Positions 1-9,568 of a stretch of 22,872 nucleotides of DNA are shown piece after piece. How positions within the stretch are numbered: the stretch's first letter is position 1; every line of letters begins with the position of its first letter. A model generated the notes under the pieces. The model was not told the DNA's origin. It searched no databases and saw nothing but the letters and a program-made list of their open reading frames with translations. Position numbers and translations under genes: made by a program. The DNA comes from Monoraphidium neglectum (lineage: Eukaryota; Chlorophyta; Chlorophyceae; Sphaeropleales; Selenastraceae), in NCBI RefSeq assembly GCF_000611645.1, contig NW_014013277.1:2913-25784 (forward strand), read 5' to 3'.

Positions 1-1909
1 GTCCTTGGGTGCGTCTGTGGGGGCGGCCTCGTCCCCCGCTTGGGCCGGCCCCTCGTTTTTGACCGCCTCATCAGCTGCGGCCGGCCCCGGCTCCAGCCGT
101 GCCGCGAGCCGCGGGAGGGCAATCAGCAGCTGCGCGGCGGCTTCCGCGCCCAGCGCGGGAGCGGGCGCCGCCGCGGGCGCCGCCGGGGCGCCGCCGTCCC
201 GACCCTGACTGGCGTCGGCCGCGGCGCTGCCTGCTGCGACGGCCGCCTCCGCCGCAGTCAGCACGGCCGACATCCAGGCTTCTCCTGGCGCCAGACCCAG
301 CGCCGCCGCGGCCGACGCGATTGATGCCAGATCAGCGGGCGCCACCGCCGCCGCCGCCGGCCCAGCCGAGACCTCAGGGGCGTCGCCGCCGACGCCGCCG
401 CCCACGACGGGATCCGCCGCTGCCGCAGCGCTCGGCACCGCCGCACGCCCCTGCAGGAGCTCGCAGCCCCGCGCCTCCCACGCGCGCAGCCACGCGCCCG
501 CGGCGCCCCCGCGCCGCCTGCCGCCCTCAGCGGAGCCAAAGGACGACGGGTCCAAGCGCGGCAGCGCCGCGCCGAGCGCCGCCAGGCGGCGGGCGTCCAG
601 ATAGCGCAGGCGTGGCAGCGAGGCAGACACGAGCGCGGCCACCCAGGAGGTGCGCGCCTCTAGCCGCAGGTCTGCAGCAGCCTGCATCCAGGGCGCGCGG
701 GAAGGTGGAGCGGTTTTCGGATGCCATGCACGTGAGTGGAGGACGGCATCACAGCATGCGGGAGCCGCGTCAACAGTGGCGGGCAGCCATGTAAGAGCCG
801 CATGCAACGCTGCAGCCGCATGCGCCCCATGAATGGGACTCCGCCGCCCTCCATGCGAGCACATGCGGCCCCTGCAGCGCGCTGCGGTCGCAGTCGCGGT
901 CGCGCCCACCGCCGCGCAGTCGGCCAGGTCGTCCGCTGAGAGCGCCCCCAGCTGCAGCTGCAGCACGGGCAGTAGCTCCTCCCCAAAATCGAATACGGCC
1001 CCATGCCGCGCCCGCAGCTCCTCCGCGCCCGCCGCCGCGCCCACGCCCGCCGCAGCCGCGGCGGCGGCGCCATCCTGGGTGAAGGGCAGGCGCGCGACCA
1101 GAGCAGCCACGTGGCGGGGCCGCAGGCGGCCCCTGGCCTGCTCCTGCTCGTACAGCTGGCGCAGCGGCCTCAGGCTGCTGCACGCCGCGATGCGCTTCAG
1201 TGTGGCGTCCTCGCCGCGCGGCGCGCGGGTCGCTGCCGCCTCGCGCGGCCTGGGCCGCTCCGGCACCACCTTGTCTGTAGCGGCCTGCTGCGCGGCAGCC
1301 TGCGGCCGTTCGCCGGAGTGCTGAGCGGCCGGCGCCTGCGACTCCGTCGCAGCAGTAGCTTCTGGCTCCTGCTGCTGCTGCTGCTCAGTCGCAGCAGTGG
1401 CTTGCGGCCCCTGCAGCTGCGGCTGCTCCGTCGCAGCAGTAGCTTGTGGCTCCTGCTGCTGTGGCTCCTGCTGCTTCTGCTGCTCCCCCTCGTGCTGTGT
1501 GTCCTGCTGTGCCAGCCGCTGCCTAATCTCCCGCAGCTGCGCCGCCGCGGCCGCGATCTTCTCCTGGCTCACCGTCCCCGCCGGGCGCGTCAGCAGCTGT
1601 TGCAGCTCAGCGTTCAAACGCGCGAGCCTCTCCACATCCGCGGCCATGTTCCAGGACACCGCCTTCGCTGAGCTGGCGGAAGCAGTTCCATAGCTGGCTT
1701 CAGCTTGGCGCCCAACTGAGCCCTGTCCTGCCCCTGCGGCGGCTGCCTGCGCCCCGCCGCGAGGCTTTTCGCTTCGCGGCGGACGTGTCGTGCGCTGGGG
1801 GCGGGTCGCGCTGGCGGCGCCTGCGTCAGCAGCAGCAGCGGGAGTTTGCTGCTGCTGGTCCCCCTGCTGCTGCTCTCGCCTTTGCTCCACAGGCTCATGG
1901 AGAGGCTGG

Positions 1910-1952
<43 letters not shown>

Positions 1953-2979
1953 GGTGCGCCAGCTCATCCTGCAGCAGCTGCTGCAACTGGCCCTCTATGC
2001 CCCCGCTGCCGCCGCTGCCACTCGTCGCGGCGGCTGCGCCCACACCCGCCCCGACTGCCGGCCCCCCAACCGCTGCGGCCGCTGCCGCCTGGGGCGCCGC
2101 CGCTGCTCCCTTTGGCGCCGCTTTACCAGGCCGTTTGGTGGTGGCCTTTGCCGAGGGCACGGCGGCTGGCTGGAAGCGAGGTGCTGCAGGCTTGACCGCG
2201 GCTGGCTGGGCCAGAATCGCATCATTCACAGTGGAGCCGTTGCGGTTTGCACCATCCGCCGGCGCCGCAGGTGCATCTGCGTGCACCGCAGTCGCTGAAG
2301 GCGTTGCGCGCTCCGCTTCGACCTGGGGTGCTGGCGCGGGCGCTAGTGCTGGGACTGGCGCCGGCGCTTGAAGTGGCGCCAGCGCCGGCGCCGGCGATGG
2401 TGCCGGCGACGGCACCGGCGACGGTGCCTGCGACGGCGCGGGCACCGCCGCGGCGACGCGTTCGGTCAGCACCGCCAGCTGCTGTTGCAGCAGTGCGTTC
2501 TGCTGTAGCGTCGCGGCCAGCACCGCGTTCATCTGCGCCATTTGCTGCTGGATCAGCGCAAGGTCGGAGACCGGCTGCTGCGGCTGCTGCGGCTGCGGCA
2601 GCTGCTGCTGCGGCTGGGGCTGCTGCCCGTGGACACCGTTGGCGCTGGGACCGCCTTGGGCGGTGCTGGCTGCACGCAGCGGCGGGGCCTGTTCAAGCGG
2701 ATGGCAGCGAGTGCGCAATGAGCGGCGATGTGCTCGACCGTCTGCCGCCCTGCCGCGCCTGGCTGTTCGGCTGCATGCGGGCGTGCACGGCATGGCGCAG
2801 TGCATTTGAAACTAGGCGCCGCTCGCCCGCGCCGCCTCAGATGCAAGCGGCGCCACACTCACCAGTAGCCGACTACCTATGCGCTCACGGACGATCCGGG
2901 TGAGCGCCAGCCTCCGTGCCGGGAGGGCGGTGGCCGCCGCAGGCGCGGCCCGCCCACGTTGAAGGTGCGGCGGCCGCAT
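1..2979 (-). CDS. Putative organelle-targeted OPR/RAP-superfamily protein, 3' end outside window
   Basis: Hand-built model on the minus strand: exon 1 2979-2863, exon 2 2688-910, exon 3 681-1 and onward off the window. This gives 859 residues so far. Intron 1 has donor GTGAGTGTGG and an acceptor ending AACAG; both introns are phase 0, and exon 2 is exactly 593 codons without a stop. The 39-residue first exon (starts MRPPHLQRGR) is Arg/Ala-rich and nearly free of acidic residues, like a transit peptide. Residues about 40-535 are low complexity: Q-rich coiled-coil-like stretches, SP/AP-rich runs, a run of 13 Gln (286-298) and three ATAATE repeats. From about residue 536 the sequence becomes ordered (LKRIAACSSLRPLRQLYEQ), followed by helical pairs with the leucine-rich, 'LA..L..LP...W' spacing of OPR proteins such as the chloroplast translation factor Tbc2. 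These proteins bind organelle RNAs and control their stability or translation. The family call rests on pattern only; a RAP domain, if present, lies off the edge. Intron 2 (909-682) is inferred and could be retained. Confidence 0.55.
682..909 (-). other. Inferred stop-free, in-frame intron of the OPR-like gene
   Basis: Between the OPR-like segments ending at residue 632 (DDLADCAA) and resuming AAADLRLEARTSW, the minus strand has a GTGGGC donor at 909 and a GATGCAG acceptor ending at 682. The 228 nt are a multiple of three and contain no in-frame stop, so either splicing or retention gives an open protein. The encoded stretch is Cys/His/Trp/Pro-rich and unlike the flanking helical sequence, which favours an intron. 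Confidence 0.45.
1912..1950. repeat. (CTG)13 trinucleotide repeat coding for polyglutamine
   Basis: Thirteen perfect CTG units on the plus strand read as CAG (Gln) codons on the minus strand, in the frame of the OPR-like gene (residues about 286-298). Further interrupted CTG blocks lie nearby at about 1365-1385, 1440-1490 and 1830-1875. The frames that read the same DNA as polyserine, polyalanine or polyleucine are shadows. Confidence 0.9.
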
Positions 2980-4990
2980 GCTGGCGACAGCGACGGCTGT
3001 GCACGCGGCCAGAGCGAGGGGCGCCAGGAGCGGTGCAGTGAATGTATTTGAGTATTCCTGATGACAACCGCGCAACGAAAGTGGCAAGCGGCTCGCGAGC
3101 AACTTGCCTGCACAGATCAGGTGGGACGCAACAAAGCGTGCACTATTTAAGTGATGCCAGAGGCGGCATAATGTTTGACACGCGGCAAGCTGACAGCCTC
3201 ATTGGTCTGCGATGGTGTCAGCGAAAGCTCGGCGGCACCAGGTGAGCGCCAAGTTGGCTGAGTGGATGGATAGTTTTGCTGCGGTCTTGAGGTCGCTCAG
3301 GTGCCTTCTGAGCTGTATCTGCAGCGGGTTTGCGACTCTGATACAGGACACATGCATGTTGAGAGATATGTCATCACAGCCGCACACAACTGTGAGGGTG
3401 GTGATCATGAGGGTGGGTCAATGCAGTGCGCCGCCGGGGTGGGGGGGGGGGATTTGCGGCATCTGCTCAGGAGTTCTTGTAAAGGATTATGCCACACACG
3501 TGTGTAACACAGCACGGCCTGCTGCTGTGGTGCACAAAGTGCGCTTGCAGGTCGCATGTTAGCCCCAGTAGACGGCGGTGCGACCGCACAACCTCCAGCG
3601 CTCTCCCACATTCAGGTTGGGAGGCGCGGAAGAATCAGCACTGATGACATTTGGGCGTTGTGTTGGTAGACGCCGATGCTGCACGTTGCAAGCAGCAGGC
3701 TCGCCTAGCTGCTGGCCTTGTCCCAGGGCTATCTGGGGGATGATGTACATACACCACCTCCGTGATGCAACTGCAAGCCTCCTGGAATGGACAAAAACCA
3801 TCAATGCCGTTGCATCGGGCCTGAGGTGCTGGCGCTGTGGATCACTTCGGCGCAAGCCCGCAAACCTAGCTGCTTGCCGCCATTCCTGTCCCGGGACAGC
3901 ACTAGCCAGGCTGAGGCGTGGGTCTCCCAGGCTGCTAGGACCAGGCCCTACATATGGACACCTAGCCGGGAGGCGCCGCCAGAAGTGCAGCTTAGATCAA
4001 ATGTGACGGCGCAGCGTGCCAATTGCGTCGCCAGGCACCATGACAACAGAGCCAGTAAACCACCCTTCTCAGCGTAAAATCTGCAGGTGCTGGGTACTCT
4101 CAGGTGACGACCGGGCAACTGCACCACTGGCAGTGACTCCGGGCTAGGTGTCCACATGTAGGGCCTGGTCCTAGCAGCCTGGGAAACTCACCCCCCAGCC
4201 TGGCTAGCTGCTGTCCTGGAAACATTTCCTTGCGGCTGTAGCACGCTTCGAGTGATTTCTCACAGTTTTTGTCATAAGAGACCCATGATTGCCAGTCCAC
4301 CCGGTCCATTGCGCATGACACCGCACGCATGCAGCACACACAACAATGAACAAAACTGACCAGCCGATGTGGACACACACAACGCTGAACCTCTTGCCGC
4401 GGTGCGCCCCCATTGTGATAATTACAGCACAACTCTGATGCTGTTCATGCAGAAGGCACGACGCACTGGAGAGTGTTCAGGACATCACTGGCCCTGCATC
4501 GGAGATGTTCCAGCGGTGCGCAGTGCAGAACACCGCGAAGAGCAGGTGGAAGTCCAAGTTGGGGTCGATCCCAACAGGGCATTTCACGGGCAACGCGCAT
4601 GTTGATTCGAAAGATAGAGTAATCATAACTTACTACTGCGGCGCACGCCCGCATTGACACCTAATGAAGAGACCGGAGTCTCACAGCGCCTGCCACTGTC
4701 TGGCCCGGAGCTAAGGTTGTTTCTGGTAGAACAGCGTGTTTCAGGCTCATAGTAACCAGCATCACATAGCGGTAGCACCACCGACCGCAAGCCGTACCCA
4801 GCCAGCAGCGGACCCTGCTACGTGATGCGACGCAACCAGCAAGTGATGCTGCAGGCCTTCCTCGGGTGACAAGCGTCTAGGGGTCACGGCGCCCTTCTCA
4901 GCAAGTGCTGCGCCCTAGGCTCCCAGGCAGCAGCCCCAGCTCGACACACCCCCAGCGGCCACCTTTTCGCGGGCCGTGGGCTTCAGCCTC
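2980..4990. other. Intergenic region between divergent genes, with a foldback repeat
   Basis: About 2 kb between the starts of the minus-strand OPR-like gene and the plus-strand deacetylase gene. Composition is less GC-rich than in the coding exons. ORFs on both strands (up to about 140 codons) lack signal peptides, known motifs or matching splice partners, so none is called. It contains a run of ten G at about 3441-3450 and the inverted repeat listed separately. It presumably holds both promoters, but no clear core element was identified. Confidence 0.6.
3876..4236. repeat. Foldback (inverted-repeat) element, possible MITE
   Basis: The left arm (about 3876-3990) and right arm (about 4119-4236) are inverted copies of each other, separated by about 128 nt. 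The best-matched core is GGCTGCTAGGACCAGGCCCT at 3930-3949, whose reverse complement lies at 4161-4180. Similarity continues outward through CTAGCCAGGCT and inward through GGACACCTAGCC. The arms have scattered mismatches and small indels, so it is not a recent perfect palindrome. No transposase ORF and no convincing target-site duplication was seen. It could be a non-autonomous transposon or a structured RNA. Confidence 0.7.
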
Positions 4991-7900
4991 ATGCCGCCGC
5001 CAAAGCCACGAGCGCGCCCCGCCGCGCCACGGCCGCTGCTGGTGGCGGCCCTGCTCGCCCCGCTCCTGCTCGCCGGCGGCGCGGCGGCCGCGGCCGGGCA
5101 GGCCAACGTCTTAGAGCTGCGCCACCATGTGCTCATGCTCACCAACAAGGACGTCAACGGCTGGTCGCTGGGGTTCATGAAAAGCATCCTTGGAGGTGAA
5201 CAGCCCTCCACCCTCCACCCTCGCCGCGGTTGCAGGCTCTCGCTCCGCCTGCGCCATAATCGCAGCCGCAACCGCAGCCGCACCCACAGTCACAGCCGCA
5301 GCCGCAGCCGTGGCCGGGGCCAAAGGCGCAACAGCAGCCGACACCCTCCTGTTTGCAAAGGCCTGGCTAGCCTTGCTGCTGCCGCGAGCGTGCGCTCCTC
5401 TGCGCATTTCAAGAATGTATGCGAGCACACACCATGGCGTCGCCCTTCAGCAGCTGCTTCCCAGGAAGCTTTCCTGCCTGCAGCTCCCTGCGGAGGCGCC
5501 TGCCCCCGCCACCGGCTGCCCAGCGCCAACCAAGCAGGGTGCAGCAATCAGCCCACGATGCCCGTCCCCCTGCCCAGCGCCGGCGCCCCGGCGAGCGCTT
5601 CCCCGCCGTGCCCCTGCCCTCATACCTTCCACCCCTCTTCTTTTTGCTCATCACGTTCGCAAACCCACCCACCCACCCCCAGGCTATGACATCCCGTTCA
5701 CTGTCGTCCTGACTGGCCCCGACGCGCCCCAGCCGCCGCCTGCTGATCTGGACGCCCTCCTATGGCAGACCAAGGGGCGGGTCGGGCGGTTCAGCGCGGT
5801 CGTGATGTACCCAGACCTCGAGCACATCGGGACGCTGCCCCCGCCGCAGGCGGCGCAGCTGCGGTCCTACGTCGCGGCGACCGGCGCGCGAGTGCTCAAG
5901 TGGGGGGTCTGGGGCAGCGAGCTCGCGCACACGCCGGTGGCGATCGCGGAGTGCAGCACGGGTCTGCAGGGCATGCAGCTGGTGGAGGGCGGCGTGCCGC
6001 TCGGCCTGTCGGGGGTCAATCCAAAGGCCCCGCTCACGACCGAGGGCATCTACAGGTGTGTGTGCTGCCCGCCCGCCCGCAGGGGCTTGGCCTGACGCCC
6101 CTTGGTCCTGCTGTAGGGGTGGGTGGTCAGCGCGGCGCCGACCGGCGCGTGCCGTCTGCGACAAAGCGCCCCGTCAGCAGGGCGAGTGCCGATTTTTTTC
6201 ACCGACCCGGTGCTGGCATTCACCCCAACAAAACGCCCCTGCTTCCCCTCATGTACACGTGCAGGTGCCCCGGCCTGGAGGGGCGGGTGCAGGACTCGAC
6301 CTGCGTGTACCCCAGGGACGGCTCCGCCGCGATCTGCCAGCGCCTCGCCTCCGCGCCCGTCCCCTTCCTGCGCCTCTTGCCGAACACGAGCCTCGGCGCC
6401 GTCTATGCGCAGCCGACGGTGGCTGGAGCGCTTTTGAAGTACGCGGACGGGCGCCAGGTCATGTCGTTCGCGCTGGACTGCTCGGAGGCGTTCCTGCCCT
6501 GCTTTGCGCTGGGCCACATCGCGGCCTCCTGGCTGCTGCAGGATATAATCCCGGGCCAGCGGCGGTCGCTGCTGTCGCTGCAGGTGGGTGTGCGGGCGGG
6601 TGGATGGGTCGCGCAAGGGCGCCACTGGATGCATCGGCTTCTTGAGACTGGTTGCTGCGGGCAATACTCAGATGGGGCGTGGGGACCGCACGATCGGGAG
6701 GCAGAATCAGAGGCCAAGCCCGTTGGCATCTCTCCCTTCCACCAAAAATCTGGCACCTTACAAGCTGCCATGGTTTCTTTCCTTGTTTCAGATCGACGAC
6801 GTGTTCCTGCCCACCCGCCTCTACGAAAAGACGGAGCGGTACCGGATGACGTCCGCTGACGTCACCGCCCACATGGCCTGGCAGGCCGACCTCAACTCCC
6901 GACTGCCAAAAGGGTCCAATGTGAAGCTCGACATGGTGTTCAACGGCAACGGCGTCTTGGAAAAGGTGTACAGCCCGCTGGGGGCAAAGGACTCGACCCC
7001 CTGCCACGACACGCCGCTCTACAAGTCCCTCGGCTGCGCCTGCTTCGGCAAAACCTACGCGGCCTGCCCCGCCGGCGCGCCGCCGTTCTGCCGCAACTGC
7101 ACGAAGGACTGGCACAAGCCGCTGGGCGGCTTCGGGACGGGCACGACTGTGGGGCCGCACGCACAGTGGGACGCAGCGCAGTTTTTGGCTGGGTACGATG
7201 TCTACAAGCTCGTCTCAACCAGTGACGCCGCGAAGGACGCATTCTACTGGACCAGCCACATGTTCTCTCACCAGGTGGGTGTGCCGGCGCAGGGAAATGC
7301 ACAGGTGGTTGTGAGGTGAAACAGGGGAGCGCACGGGGGTGTAGAGCGTCAAGTGAGCGGCACGCCAGGCGTTCGTGGGCGCGTTGGTGTGGGCATGGGT
7401 GGCTCTGAGTGACGCGTTAGCTGCGGCGGCAGAGCACTGCGCATGGTCAAGCGCTTGCTCTGCAAAGGGTCAGCAGTGGTGGTTGAGTTAGCTGGTGGTG
7501 CAAAGTGACACACACAACATCTGGACACCAAGAATTGGGGATGTGTTGCAAGAATTGCTCGTGCTGGCCCCTCAACCTGTTCAATCTCCTCAGGTGCTGG
7601 ACAACACCACGTATGAGGGTGTTGCCACCCAGATCAAATGGAACAAAGTCATGGCTGGCAAGGTGCGGGCCCCCACACTATTACTTGCAGGGTGGGATGG
7701 GGTGCTTTGGTGACTTGATCCGGGTGAGACGATGCCCCAATGTGTGAGTACGCAAGGAGGACGGAGGGGGCAGACAGGTGTAATAAGTGCCAGGGCTGTA
7801 AGCGAGTGGCACCACAGCTCCGGTTCAGGCCCCTCCGTATTGTGCTGCAGTCGCTCGGCGGGCGTCCCCGCCCTCTCTGCCCTCTCAGCGGCTGCGACAC

Positions 7901-9568
7901 AGCCCAGCGTTGCCGCGAACGCTCTGCTCCAACAAACCACAGGGCTTCCTTGGCATCTCTTCAAGGCCCGTGTTCACGTCCAAGGTTGTCGTGCCGCCCC
8001 AAGTCTCGGGGCTGACCAACGGCGACTGCCTGAGGGCCATGGCTGACAATGGCGTGCGCGCCGTCATCGGCGACAACACCTGGTGAGTGATGACGGGATA
8101 TGCTGAGGTCAGCACCAGGTGCAATCCCATTCTCGAAAAAGGCTCGCCACACAAGGCCGCCCCAACCGCCGCACGCAACCTGAACGTCCCTTTCCAAACG
8201 TCCCAACCAATTCTTGAACTTTGCCGCCGCGCCCCCCCCCTTCGCAGGCAGCACATGCTCAATCCCGACAGCGCTTACCGCATCCACCGCACCACAAAGG
8301 TGCGCACGGCGCACGCCTCAGAGCGTCTGCGTCACGCCGTGTAGCCACCAAGAACTAGCCCCACTTCACCCTGCCGTCCACCCCCTACACCATGCTTGCG
8401 CCTAGCGTGCCGTGGCCGCGTTTCCGCACAGCACAGCTGCAAAGGCCAACACAGAGCAATTTAAAAATGCATATCTACCCCAGGATCAAAACGGCTACGA
8501 GGGCGTCGCCATCCTGCCGCGCTGGAGCACGGCCCTTTACTACGACACCTCCACGGCCGACGAGCTCGCCGGCGCCCACAACCGGCTTTACCCGCCGCCG
8601 GCCGGTGGCGCGGCCAAGACGCTGGCCGACGTGGTGGCGGCGGACGCGAGGCGGGTGGTGCTGCAGGGGCTGCTGCCTTTGAGGATGGACGGCTTCATGT
8701 TCCATCAGGTGGGTTTGTTGGGGTTGCTGAAGTGTTCGACTGAAATGGTTGTGTGTGTCGTGGGGAAAGCAGGCCGCGAGGCTTTCGTTTTGGGTGTGGC
8801 GTGCTGTGGAGCCAGCTCAGCGGTGGTGAAGGGGATGCAGGTGCTGCGACGCGGCAGCCAGCCTCGAGGGGCACAGCTGGCCGGGCCGCGCTCGCCGCTT
8901 GGCCACACATTGCAGATTTCTCCTTACCGCTTGCAGCTGATTGACTTGAAACATATTAAAACAATCAAACGTCAAGCCTGTTATCCCCTGAACCCACAAC
9001 TTGGTCCAACCCAAACGCGGTGCAAACTCGTGCCACGCAGGCCAACCTCCGGGTGACACCCCTCAACGGCCCCAGCCCCATCCGCAACGCTGCGTTCCAA
9101 GGCCGGAGCCTCGTAATGGCCTGGACTGAGGCGGTCCTGGACCTCCTCGGACAGTACGTCACCTGGCCAGTCAAGTCGCTTTCCTTGGACGACATCGAAT
9201 CGATCTACTCGGCCCTGGAGGCGCGAGACGCCTGTCAGATTACGTACACGCTCCGCATCGCCCGCGGGGCGAACGGCGGCGGCGGCGGCGGCGGCACGGT
9301 GCGCGCAGTGACGCTTAGAAGTGCGGCGGCGCCGGGTGCGGGCGCGGGCGCAGGTGCAGGTGCCGCAGGAGCAGCAGGAGGAGGCCCCACCTGCCAGGCG
9401 CCGCTGACTGTGCGGCGAGGCGTGTCGCTGAGCGGCGGCGAGCGGGCCGTGATCAACGCGCGGCAGGCGGTCGGGGACGAGCCACGAGTGTTCTCCATCA
9501 GGTTCCCGAAAGGCGGCGCCTCGACGATCCGGCTGACATCCGAGGCCAAGGTTCGCTGGAATGCGTGA
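4991..9568 (+). CDS. Secreted Agd3-like (CE18 family) exopolysaccharide deacetylase
   Basis: Nine exons: 4991-5195, 5683-6055, 6265-6583, 6792-7274, 7594-7662, 7943-8082, 8248-8299, 8484-8708, 9041-9568. All introns are GT-AG and in phase, giving 797 residues. Residues 1 to about 36 form a signal peptide: basic Pro/Arg n-region, then LLVAALLAPLLLAGGAAAAA. Residues 69-299 match the position of the N-terminal and carbohydrate-binding (CBM87) parts of fungal Agd3. The catalytic part keeps IDDVFL (D301, D302), SHMFSHQ (H455-x3-H459, metal site), SGLTNGD and VIGDNT (505-529), LPRWST (R560) and FMFHQANLR (H621). The tail has the family-like TWPV...RDAC segment. Family knowledge: Agd3 removes acetyl groups from GalNAc in fungal galactosaminogalactan. 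The algal substrate is unknown; an acetylated wall or matrix glycan is inferred. Exon 9 carries a Gly/Ala-rich insertion (about residues 695-735). Start chosen as the first ATG in frame with the signal peptide. Confidence 0.72.
5261..5310 (+). repeat. Imperfect GCAGCC hexamer repeat in intron 1
   Basis: A run of GCAGCC-like hexamers inside the first intron (5196-5682) of the deacetylase gene. It creates stop-free frames rich in Ala or in Arg/Ser/His that read into the flanking DNA. These are not taken as coding, because splicing 5195 to 5683 restores a clean frame. Confidence 0.6.

Noticed and set aside
99..794. 231-codon Arg/Pro-rich plus-strand ORF
   Set aside because: It is the antisense shadow of exon 3 of the OPR-like gene; the minus frame has ordered helical-repeat sequence, while this one is only Arg/Pro/Ala.
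1790..2371. Plus-strand frames with polycysteine and polyleucine runs
   Set aside because: They are produced by reading the CTG repeat of the minus-strand exon in other frames.
2812..3102. Longer N-terminus for the OPR-like protein starting at 3102
   Set aside because: The codon at 3102 is TTG, not ATG; the first ATG in this frame is at 2979, and the frame past 2863 is intronic.
4976..4990. Five-codon longer start for the deacetylase
   Set aside because: The codon at 4976 is GTG; a eukaryotic start at the ATG at 4991 is more likely and gives a normal signal peptide.
5190..6095. 301-codon ORF running from intron 1 into exon 2 of the deacetylase
   Set aside because: The first part is low-complexity intron sequence; splicing 5195 to 5683 restores the family-like frame GYDIPFTVVLTG.
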